Below are positions 1 to 8,251 of a DNA stretch of 40,330 bases, one piece after another. A model generated the notes under the pieces. The model saw only the letters and a program-made list of their open reading frames with translations, ran no database searches and was not told the origin of the DNA. This DNA comes from Chitinophagales bacterium (GTDB lineage: Bacteria; Bacteroidota; Bacteroidia; Chitinophagales; BACL12). Positions within the stretch are counted from its first letter, which is position 1, and each line of letters begins with the position of its first letter. The DNA is taken from positions 1 through 40,330 of the forward strand of contig JAIBBA010000012.1 in assembly GCA_019694895.1 (NCBI GenBank). Reading direction: 5' to 3'. Position numbers and translations under genes: made by a program.

Positions 1-247
1 CCTTAAAACATACTCATCTACTAACCCTATACCCTTCAACCCTTCGAATCTTCAAATCTTTGAATCTTCAGGCCTTAAAACATACTCATCTACTAACCCT
101 ATACCCTTCAAATCTTCGAATCATCAAATCTTTGAACCTTCGGCCCCTTAATACATTCTCATCTACCAACCCTTATACCCTTCAAATCTTCGAATCTTTG
201 AATCTTCGGACCTTTAAGCATACTAATCTTGAAACCTTTATAGCCTC
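1..247. repeat. Degenerate tandem repeat, about 72-bp period
   Basis: Three full units and one partial unit follow each other directly. Units begin at 1, 73, 146 and 211, each opening with a variant of CCTTAAAACATACTCATC, so periods are 72, 73 and 65 bp. The third unit has lost a few bases inside, and the fourth is partial and ends at the DUF58 stop codon. Inside each unit a 9-10 bp word alternates between AATCTTCGA and AATCTTTGA, which makes a second, shorter periodicity. No unique spacers separate the units, so this is not CRISPR. The array may continue left of the window. Such low-complexity CTTC/GAATC arrays are, from memory, common between genes in Bacteroidota; their role is unknown. 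Confidence 0.85.
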
Positions 248-1181
248 AATGCATCTTACCTCTTCTAACCAAATAAGGCAACAATACATCACGAAAATCC
301 TCCATCATATCAGCTTCAATGAGGTCGACTCCATATTGACCGCAACGCAATTTCAGTTGTTGCATATACTTGGCCATTTGCTCGGTGTATTTTTCCTTTA
401 CTTCGCTACTGCGCACTTTAATTTTTTCACCGGTCTCCATATCGACAAAGATGTATGGTCGATTATCGTACTCAAAATTAATTTCATGTCGCTTATCTGT
501 AACATGAAAGAGAATCACTTCGTGTTTATTATGCTTTAAATGTTGCAGTGCAGAAAACAACTCTTCAGATTTTTCAACATCTTCCATCATATCACTAAAA
601 ATTACCACCATGCTGCGGCGGTGAATATTTTCGGCGATTTGGTGCAAACATTTACCGGCATTTGTCGGCAGATCATGTGAAGATTTGCCAATAAAACTTT
701 CCAATTGCGTCTGGAGCATTTTGTGATGCACATTACTACTTCCTGCTTTGGTATGCAAGAGCACATCATCTGCAAATATTGTAAGTCCTGCTGCATCGCG
801 TTGCATTTTCAGCAAATGGATGATGGCAGAAGAACAAATTGCTGAAAATATCAGTTTATTAAGGTGCAAACCCTTCGCCTGTTTATCCGGTTCCGGGAAA
901 TACATACTGGAGGATGCGTCGATCACAATATGACAGCGCAGATTTGTTTCCTCTTCATATTTTTTTGTGAACAGCTTATCTGTTCGCCCGAATACTTTCC
1001 AATCGATATGCCGTGTTGCCTCTCCCAGGTTATAAATTCTATGTTCAGCGAATTCAACTGAAAATCCATGAAATGGACTTTTATGCAATCCCAGGATAAA
1101 TCCTTCCACCACCTGTTTGGCGATGAGTTCGAGGTTTTCAACCTGATGGAGATCTTGTAGAGATATTAGCTGCCTGTCCAT
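246..1181 (-). CDS. DUF58 domain protein (vWA-like)
   Basis: A 311-residue DUF58 protein. The family signature is visible: a basic/aromatic block with ATRHIDW (about residues 55-61) and FTKKYEEE (71-78), then a von Willebrand A-like fold with a MIDAS motif DASSS at 88-92. No transmembrane segment or signal peptide is evident, so it is probably cytosolic. DUF58 proteins usually sit beside a MoxR AAA+ ATPase and Bat-type vWA proteins and are thought to act in envelope or stress functions. Here no MoxR gene lies upstream; downstream is only the 1-247 repeat and the window edge. It follows trxA after a terminator hairpin whose base is only 27 bp from the ATG, so transcription may depend on read-through. 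The biochemical function is unknown. Confidence 0.85.
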   Translation of the reverse strand: MDRQLISLQDLHQVENLELIAKQVVEGFILGLHKSPFHGFSVEFAEHRIYNLGEATRHIDWKVFGRTDKLFTKKYEEETNLRCHIVIDASSSMYFPEPDKQAKGLHLNKLIFSAICSSAIIHLLKMQRDAAGLTIFADDVLLHTKAGSSNVHHKMLQTQLESFIGKSSHDLPTNAGKCLHQIAENIHRRSMVVIFSDMMEDVEKSEELFSALQHLKHNKHEVILFHVTDKRHEINFEYDNRPYIFVDMETGEKIKVRSSEVKEKYTEQMAKYMQQLKLRCGQYGVDLIEADMMEDFRDVLLPYLVRRGKMH

Positions 1182-1208
1182 AGCAATTAAGGTGCAAGAT
1201 AAAACGTA

Positions 1209-1240
1209 AAAAGCCTCCTGTCAAACGATAGGAGGCTTTT
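1209..1240 (-). terminator. Rho-independent terminator after trxA
   Basis: Arms 1209-1222 and 1227-1240 form a 14-bp stem with one G-T wobble and a 4-base loop. On the minus strand the stem is followed by a run of T, as expected for intrinsic termination of the trxA transcript. The plus-strand side also ends in TTTT, so it could act in both directions. Confidence 0.8.
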
Positions 1241-1256
1241 CTTCAGTATAAATTAA

Positions 1257-1574
1257 TTACATGTGTTGTCTCACCTTAGCATCAAGGACGCTTTTTGGCA
1301 CTGCACCAACTTGTTTGTCAACCACCTGACCATTTTTAATGAACAGGATCGTCGGGATGTTACGGATACCGTACATCATCGAGATTTCAGGGTTAAAATC
1401 GACATTCACTTTTCCGATGTTCACTTTGCCATCATAGTCTTTGGCCAGTTCTTCGATAACCGGACCTACTACGCGACAAGGGCCACACCATTCTGCCCAA
1501 AAGTCGATCACACTCAATTTTCCGCTGTCAAGCACTGTTTGCTTGAAGTTTGCGTCGTTAAATTCTATAGCCAT
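1257..1574 (-). CDS. trxA: Thioredoxin
   Basis: A 105-residue thioredoxin, the normal length for a single-domain cytosolic member. The redox motif WCGPC is at residues 29-33 (active cysteines C30 and C33) and the conserved cis-proline is P74 in NIPT. It reduces disulfides in client proteins with electrons from thioredoxin reductase. The reading frame is open further upstream, but the start is placed at the ATG at 1574 because the family begins there (MAIEF) and the upstream stretch does not resemble thioredoxin. The gene lies between dnaE and the DUF58 gene. A -7 promoter element overlaps the dnaE stop codon and would give a leader of about 80 nt that contains an inverted repeat. Confidence 0.95.
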   Translation of the reverse strand: MAIEFNDANFKQTVLDSGKLSVIDFWAEWCGPCRVVGPVIEELAKDYDGKVNIGKVNVDFNPEISMMYGIRNIPTILFIKNGQVVDKQVGAVPKSVLDAKVRQHM

Positions 1575-1605
1575 ATTCTTAAGTTGGTTTAAAGCTGTTT
1601 TTCGA

Positions 1606-1636
1606 ACAGGTATTACGCATAACATCGGATACCTGT
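1606..1636. other. Inverted repeat in trxA leader
   Basis: Perfect 8-bp arms ACAGGTAT (1606-1613) and ATACCTGT (1629-1636) are separated by 15 bases. They lie between the predicted trxA transcription start (about 1655) and the ATG. No T-run follows on the minus strand, so it is not an ordinary terminator. It could be an mRNA hairpin or a protein-binding site. Confidence 0.45.
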
Positions 1637-1658
1637 AAAAGTTCCCGTTTGGGATACA

Positions 1659-1666
1659 CAAAATTA
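1659..1666 (-). promoter_or_regulatory. trxA -7 promoter element
   Basis: TAATTTTG on the minus strand matches the Bacteroidota TAnnTTTG element exactly. Its first three bases are the dnaE stop codon. The predicted start is near 1655, giving a leader of about 80 nt. A TTTG lies 26 bases upstream, slightly beyond the usual spacing, so the -33 element is weak. Confidence 0.45.
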
Positions 1667-4600
1667 GCCGACTACTGTTAAATTGACTTCCCCAAATTTC
1701 CCCAGACTGTTCAAAACTGCACTTTCCGCCCTGATACCGCCCTGTTTATTGCGCATAAGCAGGTCAAACTGCTCGGTATGCTCTATCACCTTGAGCACAA
1801 TGCTGTCTTTCCCGGGGTGCTGCTTCAAAACCTCTGAGAGACCTTCCAAAAAGTTCGAATTCAGGTCCGACAGGCTCATGCTAAGGGTTATTTTCATCGA
1901 TTTTTTCTCCCTTACCTCAGACAGCAACTGAATGTCACTTACCCAGAAACGCTTCCTTTCCGGGTCGTTTCGGTCGGTTTGATAAGCTCCTTTCACATAC
2001 AATACATTTCCGGTCTGATCTACATAATTTTTGAACTTGATATAGTTGTTCTTAAATAATCCCATTTCCAGATGTCCGGAGAAATCTTCCAGTGTAAATA
2101 TGGTATACTTATCTCCTGTTTTACCCACTTTAGTATCTGTTGAAGCCACATAACCTACCAAAACAATGTCTCCCTTATCCGTGAATTTCTCAATATCCGT
2201 AATGGTAGTTGTTTTGAAAGCGTCAGCTTCAATTTTATAGTCGTCGAGCGGATGACCACTCATGTACATGCCAACAACTTCAAATTCCTTTTTCAATTTC
2301 TCTATGGTATTCCACTCAGGGAAATCCGGAATCTTCGGTTCTGCTATTTCAACATCCTCAGAGTCGCCAAATAAGGTATTTTGTGATTTTACGGTATCAC
2401 CATTGAAATTGTTTCCGTATCGAATGGCTTGTTCAATAAGGTTCAGTGTTTCATTTTTTGCGAGTTCAAAATACTGTGAGCGATTTAATCCGAAACTATC
2501 AAATGCTCCGGCATAAACTAAAGCCTCAAATGTTTTTTTATTTACGCTTCGCAGGCTTACCCTTCTGGTCAGATCAAACAAGCTATTAAACGCACCATCC
2601 TTTTTTCTTTCATTGATCAATTCAATTACTGCAGACTCACCAACTCCTTTGATAGCTGACATACCGAATCGTATCTGACCGTTTTTATTCACAGCAAAAT
2701 TGAGATCACTCTCATTAACATCAGGCGGTAAAACAGGAACACCCATGCGGCGACACTCGTCCATAAAGAAGCTTACCTTGTCGATATTCCCCTGGTTATG
2801 TGTTAATACGGCACTCATATATTCTGCCGGATAATGTGCTTTCAGATAGGCCGTTTGATAAGCGACAAATGCATAACATGTAGAGTGCGACTTATTAAAG
2901 GCATATTGTGCAAATGCTTCCCAGTCTGTCCAGATTTTTTCACATACTTTTTTATCAATATTATTTTTATCAGCTCCCTCAAGGAACTTGGATTTCATTT
3001 TATCCAATACATCCTTTTGCTTCTTACCCATTGCTTTCCGCAGCGTGTCAGCATCTCCTTTAGTAAAGCCTGCCAATTTCTGCGACAACAGCATCACCTG
3101 TTCCTGATAAACAGTAACACCGTAGGTTTCCTTGAGGTATTCTTCCATTTGAGGAAGGTCGTATTCAATAGGTTCGCGGCCATGTTTACGCTTAATATAG
3201 GTAGGGATATATTCAAGCGGTCCAGGGCGATATAAGGCGTTCATCGCGATCAGGTCTTCGAATTTATCGGGCTTTAATTCGCGTAAATATTTTTGCATTC
3301 CCGGACTTTCAAACTGGAAGGTGGCGTTTGTTTCACCGCGTTGATATAATTCGAAAGTTTTGAGATCATCTAGCGGAATGGTATCGATATCGATAATGAC
3401 ATTATGATTTTCTTTAATCAGCTTTAGTGCTGTTTTAATAATGGACAGCGTACGCAAACCTAAAAAGTCCATCTTGATTACACCTGCGCTCTCGATTACT
3501 TCTCCTTCAAATTGTGTAACATAAAGAGCCGAGTCTTTTGCGACAGCAATTGGCAATAAATCTGTAAGATCTTTTGGTGCGATAATCAAACCGGCTGCAT
3601 GTACGCCTGTATTCCTCACACTACCCTCAAGGATCAATGCCTCTTTAATTATTTTACTGCGAATATCTTTTTGATCTTCGGCAATTGCGCGTAATGCTTT
3701 TGCATTATTTAATTCATCCGGAGTAAGATTTTCTTTTTCCGAAAGACTGCCATCACCTGATATTGGTGCTTGAATAAGCCGTTTAAGAGAAATACCCGGA
3801 CGTTCAGGTACGAGTTTTGATAAGGCATTACTGTCGGCAATTGGCAAATCCATTACCCGGGCAACATCTTTGATACTAGTTTTTGCTGCCATTGTGCCGT
3901 AGGTAACCAATTGCGCTACCTGATTTTTACCATATTTATCTACCACATAATCAATAACTTTTTGACGTCCATCATCATCAAAGTCCGTATCGATATCGGG
4001 CATTGACTTCCTGTCGGGATTGAGGAAGCGTTCGAAAAGTAAATTATATTTTATCGGATCGATATTTGTAATTCCAATACAATATGCCACAACTGATCCG
4101 GCTGCAGATCCACGACCGGGGCCAACAAAAACCCCGAGTTCTCTTCCTGCGCGAATGAAATCCATCACAATCAGGAAGTAACCTGCGAATCCCATTGTTT
4201 TAATGGTAAACAATTCAAAATTTATGCGTTCTTCTGTTTCCGCATCCATTGTGCCATAGCGCTTATGAGCACCTTCCATGGTTAGATGCTTCAAGTATTC
4301 CCACTGATTAGTTGTATCGTCACCATGAATTTTAAATGCATCCGGAATGGGGAATGCCGGCAACAAGATATCACGCTTAAGATCGAGCAGTTCTACTTTA
4401 TCTACAATCTCATTTGTATTGTCCAGTGCCTGTGGAACATCGTGGAACAATTCGTTCATTTCAGATTGTGTTTTAAAATAAAACTGATCATTATAGAATG
4501 CAAAACGCTTCCCTTTAATGATCATATCATCATCACCGAAATCCTTCATCTTCGGTGTCGCCTGCTTTTCACCTGTATTGATACATAATAAAATATCATG

Positions 4601-5275
4601 TGCATTAGCATCTTGTTGATCTACATAATGCGCATCATTGGTGGCGATTACTTTTACATTATATTTATCGGCAAGCTCAAGTAAAATATTATTGAGTGTT
4701 TCCTGCTCAGGAATATCATGTCTTTGCAGTTCGATATAATAATCTTCGCCAAAGATATCCAGCCACCATTTAAAAACTTTCTCCCCTTCTTCCCTACCCT
4801 TTTTCAAAATCGTTCTGGGCACCTCCGCTGCAAGACAGCATGTGGTAGCGATAAGGCCTTCGTGATATTTTTCAATGAGTGTTTTATCGATGCGTGGATA
4901 TTTTCCGTACATGCCCTCCATATATCCCAGAGAACACATTTTCACCAGGTTTTTATATCCTGTTTCATTTTTTGCAAGTAATACCTGATGATACCGGATA
5001 TCCTTTTCTTCTCTTGAAAATTGTTTCCTTGTTCTGTCCGCAACTAGATAAAATTCACAACCAACGATAGGTTTTACTTTCACCTTTCCATCTTCGCCCT
5101 TATGTTTATAAGCTTCGGCAACAAATTGAAATGCCCCGAACATATTACCGTGGTCAGTAATAGCGAGTGCAGGCATACCATCGGCGGCAGCCTTTTTATA
5201 TAAACGACCAATGTCACTGGCGCCGTCGAGCAGCGAGAACATGGTATGGTTATGCAGATGCGAAAAAGTGGACAT
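1664..5275 (-). CDS. dnaE: DNA polymerase III subunit alpha
   Basis: The replicative DNA polymerase catalytic subunit, 1203 residues, normal for Bacteroidota DnaE. In order: an N-terminal PHP domain (HLHNHTMFSLLDG near residue 6); the C-family polymerase core with GPGRGSAAGS near 385 and the catalytic aspartate motif PDIDTDFDDDG near 424; a helix-hairpin-helix region (IKGVGE) near 870; and an OB fold near 1030-1110. It lies 90 bp downstream of the MBOAT gene on the same strand. A near-match to the -7 element (TAATTTCG) sits about 20 bp before the ATG, so it may have its own promoter. trxA follows 89 bp later. No frameshift or missing catalytic residue was seen. Confidence 0.97.
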   Translation of the reverse strand: MSTFSHLHNHTMFSLLDGASDIGRLYKKAAADGMPALAITDHGNMFGAFQFVAEAYKHKGEDGKVKVKPIVGCEFYLVADRTRKQFSREEKDIRYHQVLLAKNETGYKNLVKMCSLGYMEGMYGKYPRIDKTLIEKYHEGLIATTCCLAAEVPRTILKKGREEGEKVFKWWLDIFGEDYYIELQRHDIPEQETLNNILLELADKYNVKVIATNDAHYVDQQDANAHDILLCINTGEKQATPKMKDFGDDDMIIKGKRFAFYNDQFYFKTQSEMNELFHDVPQALDNTNEIVDKVELLDLKRDILLPAFPIPDAFKIHGDDTTNQWEYLKHLTMEGAHKRYGTMDAETEERINFELFTIKTMGFAGYFLIVMDFIRAGRELGVFVGPGRGSAAGSVVAYCIGITNIDPIKYNLLFERFLNPDRKSMPDIDTDFDDDGRQKVIDYVVDKYGKNQVAQLVTYGTMAAKTSIKDVARVMDLPIADSNALSKLVPERPGISLKRLIQAPISGDGSLSEKENLTPDELNNAKALRAIAEDQKDIRSKIIKEALILEGSVRNTGVHAAGLIIAPKDLTDLLPIAVAKDSALYVTQFEGEVIESAGVIKMDFLGLRTLSIIKTALKLIKENHNVIIDIDTIPLDDLKTFELYQRGETNATFQFESPGMQKYLRELKPDKFEDLIAMNALYRPGPLEYIPTYIKRKHGREPIEYDLPQMEEYLKETYGVTVYQEQVMLLSQKLAGFTKGDADTLRKAMGKKQKDVLDKMKSKFLEGADKNNIDKKVCEKIWTDWEAFAQYAFNKSHSTCYAFVAYQTAYLKAHYPAEYMSAVLTHNQGNIDKVSFFMDECRRMGVPVLPPDVNESDLNFAVNKNGQIRFGMSAIKGVGESAVIELINERKKDGAFNSLFDLTRRVSLRSVNKKTFEALVYAGAFDSFGLNRSQYFELAKNETLNLIEQAIRYGNNFNGDTVKSQNTLFGDSEDVEIAEPKIPDFPEWNTIEKLKKEFEVVGMYMSGHPLDDYKIEADAFKTTTITDIEKFTDKGDIVLVGYVASTDTKVGKTGDKYTIFTLEDFSGHLEMGLFKNNYIKFKNYVDQTGNVLYVKGAYQTDRNDPERKRFWVSDIQLLSEVREKKSMKITLSMSLSDLNSNFLEGLSEVLKQHPGKDSIVLKVIEHTEQFDLLMRNKQGGIRAESAVLNSLGKFGEVNLTVVG

Positions 5276-5365
5276 AGCGGATTGCGAAATTATATCTGAG
5301 CCACTTAAGATACACCTTTTCGGGGACAGCTTTTTCCCACCTTGTGTTAATAAATATTCAGGTGC

Positions 5366-7030
5366 TTAGAATTGAAAATAAATGAAGGGCTGCATGTCGG
5401 CACTTACAGCCTGGTAGAGCAAGAAGATATAACCTATTAAAATTGCGACCAAAGCCGGTTCTGAGCGCGTAGCAAACCACTCACGGTATTGTTGTTTTGT
5501 GCTTTCCGGAATCCAGTGGATAAGATAGCCAACTACAATCACTGATAATACCGTGCGATACCCCCACAATACATTTTCTATCAATTCGCCACCGAAATGA
5601 TGACTGATGCGATCAAAAATGATGCCTACCGTATCGAGGCTATCGCTTCGGAACCAAATCCGCGTAAAACTGATGAATACCAATGTTAGAAAAATCGCAA
5701 ATGGTCTATATCCGACACCTGAAGTATTTTTGATTGGATTAATTCGCTCCCAGCCTTTGTGCAACATCAATCCTAAGCCATTCAACCCGCCCCAAATAAT
5801 AAACATCCAGCTGCTTCCATGCCATAAACCACCTAGCAACATGGTAACCAAAATATTGATATTGGTATTTACAGAATGTCGAAACTTTGGAAATATTCTT
5901 GCGATTAAAATTAATACTAAGGCAATCGCCAACAAGATGTAAATCAAGGTGACATTACCATATAATAATACCATAAATATTCCCAGAATCGATATCGCAA
6001 CATAGGAACCCACTGTTCCATTTCTGTTCCCTCCCAAAGGAATATAGAGGTATTCTTTTAACCAGCTCGACAAGGATATATGCCAACGCTTCCAAAATTC
6101 ACTTGTGCTTTCAGCTTTGTACGGCGATCTAAAATTCGTTTTCAATCTGAATCCTAATAATAATGCAATGCCAATGGCCATATCTGTATAGCCGCTGAAA
6201 TCGGCATATATCTGAAGGCTGTATCCGAATATGCCAAGCACCACTTCTACGCCGGAATACAATTCAGGATGCGAGAATATACGATCCACGAAATTGACAC
6301 CAACATAATCGGCCATTATCTTTTTGCCCAATCCATTCAATATCCAAAAAAATGCCATTCCATACTCCCTTTTCGAAAGATTATATGGCTGATAAATCTG
6401 GTAAATGAAATCATGTGCTTTTACAATCGGCCCTGCCACCAGGTGCGGGAAAAAACAAACAAAAAATCCATAATCGAATATGTTTTTCACAGGCTCAAGC
6501 TTCCTGCGATACATATCGATAGTATACGACAGCGATTGAAAAGTAAAGAATGAAATACCGATTGGCAGTATGAGTTTATCTACTGAGAATGAAGTACCAA
6601 ACCATGTATTTGTAAAATGCGCGAAATGATTAAAGAAAGTTATATCCGTGCCGGCAACTTCATTTAAATTTTCGGTAAAGAAAAACGCATATTTAAAATA
6701 ACATAGTAAAGTTAAATTCAACACCACGCTGAATGTGAGGAACATCCTTCGTTTCCAGGGCGTTTCTGTCTTTGCAAGCAGTCGACCCCAGTTATAGTCG
6801 CTGATGATAGTAAAAATGAGGAGGATAAGAAAGACACCACTGGTTTGATAATAGAAAAAGAAACTCGCTGCCAGCAGATAAATGGTTCGGACATTTACTT
6901 TTTTATATACGAATGAATATCCAAGCAACACAACTGCAAAGAATGCCCAGAAAAACAAACGTGTAAAGATCAACGGATTTTCCGGATCATAAGATAACCA
7001 ATGTACAATATTGCTAAAAATGTTATTCAA
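5366..7030 (-). CDS. MBOAT family membrane O-acyltransferase
   Basis: A 554-residue polytopic membrane protein with about ten or more hydrophobic segments, of the MBOAT family (AlgI, DltB and PatA are relatives). The signature FWKRWHISLSSWLKEYLY is near residues 311-328, and the conserved histidine motif LWHGSSW lies near 404. Characterised relatives move acyl groups, often acetyl, across the inner membrane so that a periplasmic partner can esterify a glycan. The start is TTG at 7028-7030: an in-frame TAA lies 6 nt upstream and no ATG follows for about 90 codons, so a non-ATG start is required. The gene begins 6 nt after the upstream SGNH gene, last in a three-gene operon. The natural acceptor is not evident. 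Confidence 0.9.
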   Translation of the reverse strand: MNNIFSNIVHWLSYDPENPLIFTRLFFWAFFAVVLLGYSFVYKKVNVRTIYLLAASFFFYYQTSGVFLILLIFTIISDYNWGRLLAKTETPWKRRMFLTFSVVLNLTLLCYFKYAFFFTENLNEVAGTDITFFNHFAHFTNTWFGTSFSVDKLILPIGISFFTFQSLSYTIDMYRRKLEPVKNIFDYGFFVCFFPHLVAGPIVKAHDFIYQIYQPYNLSKREYGMAFFWILNGLGKKIMADYVGVNFVDRIFSHPELYSGVEVVLGIFGYSLQIYADFSGYTDMAIGIALLLGFRLKTNFRSPYKAESTSEFWKRWHISLSSWLKEYLYIPLGGNRNGTVGSYVAISILGIFMVLLYGNVTLIYILLAIALVLILIARIFPKFRHSVNTNINILVTMLLGGLWHGSSWMFIIWGGLNGLGLMLHKGWERINPIKNTSGVGYRPFAIFLTLVFISFTRIWFRSDSLDTVGIIFDRISHHFGGELIENVLWGYRTVLSVIVVGYLIHWIPESTKQQYREWFATRSEPALVAILIGYIFLLYQAVSADMQPFIYFQF

Positions 7031-7036
7031 TGCGAA

Positions 7037-8251
7037 TTACTTTGATAATGTGGTATTATACATGTAGCTGTCTTTAATTGCACTGAACATCAAGCCTGCC
7101 GCAATTCCATACCCTTTAGCATTAAAATGTATTCTATCCGGCGCAGCCAAACCATTGCGATACCATTTATCGATACTCCCTAGTCCGCCCATTACGGTAA
7201 ACATATCCCAAACACCGGCGTTATATTTTTGTGCAACAGCCATTATTTGTGCGTTCACTTTTAGACTCCTGGTATTTTTTGTTTTTCGCTTAATGTAGTT
7301 ATCTGTGATGGTAGTAAAAAGTATCGCGCAATCAGGATTTATTGCTCTCACTATGGCACAAATGGAATCATAACGCGCAAAGAAATCAGGTAAAACAAGG
7401 TCGGCATCTTGGGCATCATTAACGCCAATAGAAAAAATCACCAAATCTGGATGTAAGGTGCCAAGCTCTTTAACAAATTCGGTGCATTGCAAGTAAGACC
7501 TTGTGCTGGCGCCGTTTACACCCATCGACGCGTAATATACTCCGGGATTTTCATTTTCAATACTCCATCCACGTAAAATAAAATCAGATCGTGTTGATGA
7601 ATTTCTATGTATATCGAAATGCACAGAATCTACAGGTGTCTGAAAGTGAAATTGCACATATCCCAGTTCAGGGTAATCATGTCGCAAATAAGTAGCAGGG
7701 AAATCCTTCGGCACTTCTATAACATAATCAGGATTAAAGTTGTGATATACTCTGATATAGGTAAATGAATTGATATGGTCATTAGGTCGAAGTTGAAATC
7801 CGAATGATGCTATGCTATCACTTGTTGTTGCAGAGATTCCACTCATTCCCAATCCGCTGCACATTTCAGAAGGCACTGCTCTACAACGTTTCCATTCACC
7901 TGTGCCATGAGAGCGATAGAACGGCGGTCCATTTGTTTTAATTAGCCGATAGGGAAATAAATATGCTCCACCTCCTACATACCCGCCTAATGCCTGGAAA
8001 CTATCCGCAAGCGCCTCTGTCCAATAGCCCGCCTGAATATGAGATCCACCATAATGCGCAATTGTCAGTCGAGATGTATCACCTTTTTTTAGGGCATCTA
8101 ATTTGGCAAAAAATTTCAGCATACTCGCACTATCGCCCGGATAAATGATCCTGCTGGTATCATATTTTATGAACGGATAACTTGTTTGTGCATTAATGCT
8201 TCCAAACATCATCAACATTCCAAGTAGTAGTATCGTCTGTCGCATGTTCAT
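7037..8251 (-). CDS. Exported SGNH/GDSL-like protein with altered block I
   Basis: A 404-residue exported protein with a signal peptide (about residues 1-22, ending INAQ). It has the SGNH-hydrolase layout: block I HYGGSHIQAG near residue 67, block III SIGVNDAQ in the middle, and block V PDRIHFNAKGYG near the C terminus with the Asp-x-x-His pair. Block I reads GGSH, so the aspartate of GDS is replaced by glycine while the serine is kept. It starts inside the end of the preceding SGNH gene (ATGA, 4-nt overlap) and is followed 6 nt later by the MBOAT gene. By analogy with AlgX/AlgJ or PatB it probably transfers or removes acyl groups on a periplasmic or surface glycan; this is inferred from context. 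Confidence 0.82.
   Translation of the reverse strand: MNMRQTILLLGMLMMFGSINAQTSYPFIKYDTSRIIYPGDSASMLKFFAKLDALKKGDTSRLTIAHYGGSHIQAGYWTEALADSFQALGGYVGGGAYLFPYRLIKTNGPPFYRSHGTGEWKRCRAVPSEMCSGLGMSGISATTSDSIASFGFQLRPNDHINSFTYIRVYHNFNPDYVIEVPKDFPATYLRHDYPELGYVQFHFQTPVDSVHFDIHRNSSTRSDFILRGWSIENENPGVYYASMGVNGASTRSYLQCTEFVKELGTLHPDLVIFSIGVNDAQDADLVLPDFFARYDSICAIVRAINPDCAILFTTITDNYIKRKTKNTRSLKVNAQIMAVAQKYNAGVWDMFTVMGGLGSIDKWYRNGLAAPDRIHFNAKGYGIAAGLMFSAIKDSYMYNTTLSK

Noticed and set aside
1-247. Repeat array considered as a CRISPR
   Set aside because: Units are contiguous, vary between each other and have no unique spacers; no cas genes are in the window.
60-539. 159-residue open frame across the left repeat
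   Set aside because: It is low-complexity repeat translated into Leu/Asn/Thr-rich text and then runs antisense through the DUF58 gene.
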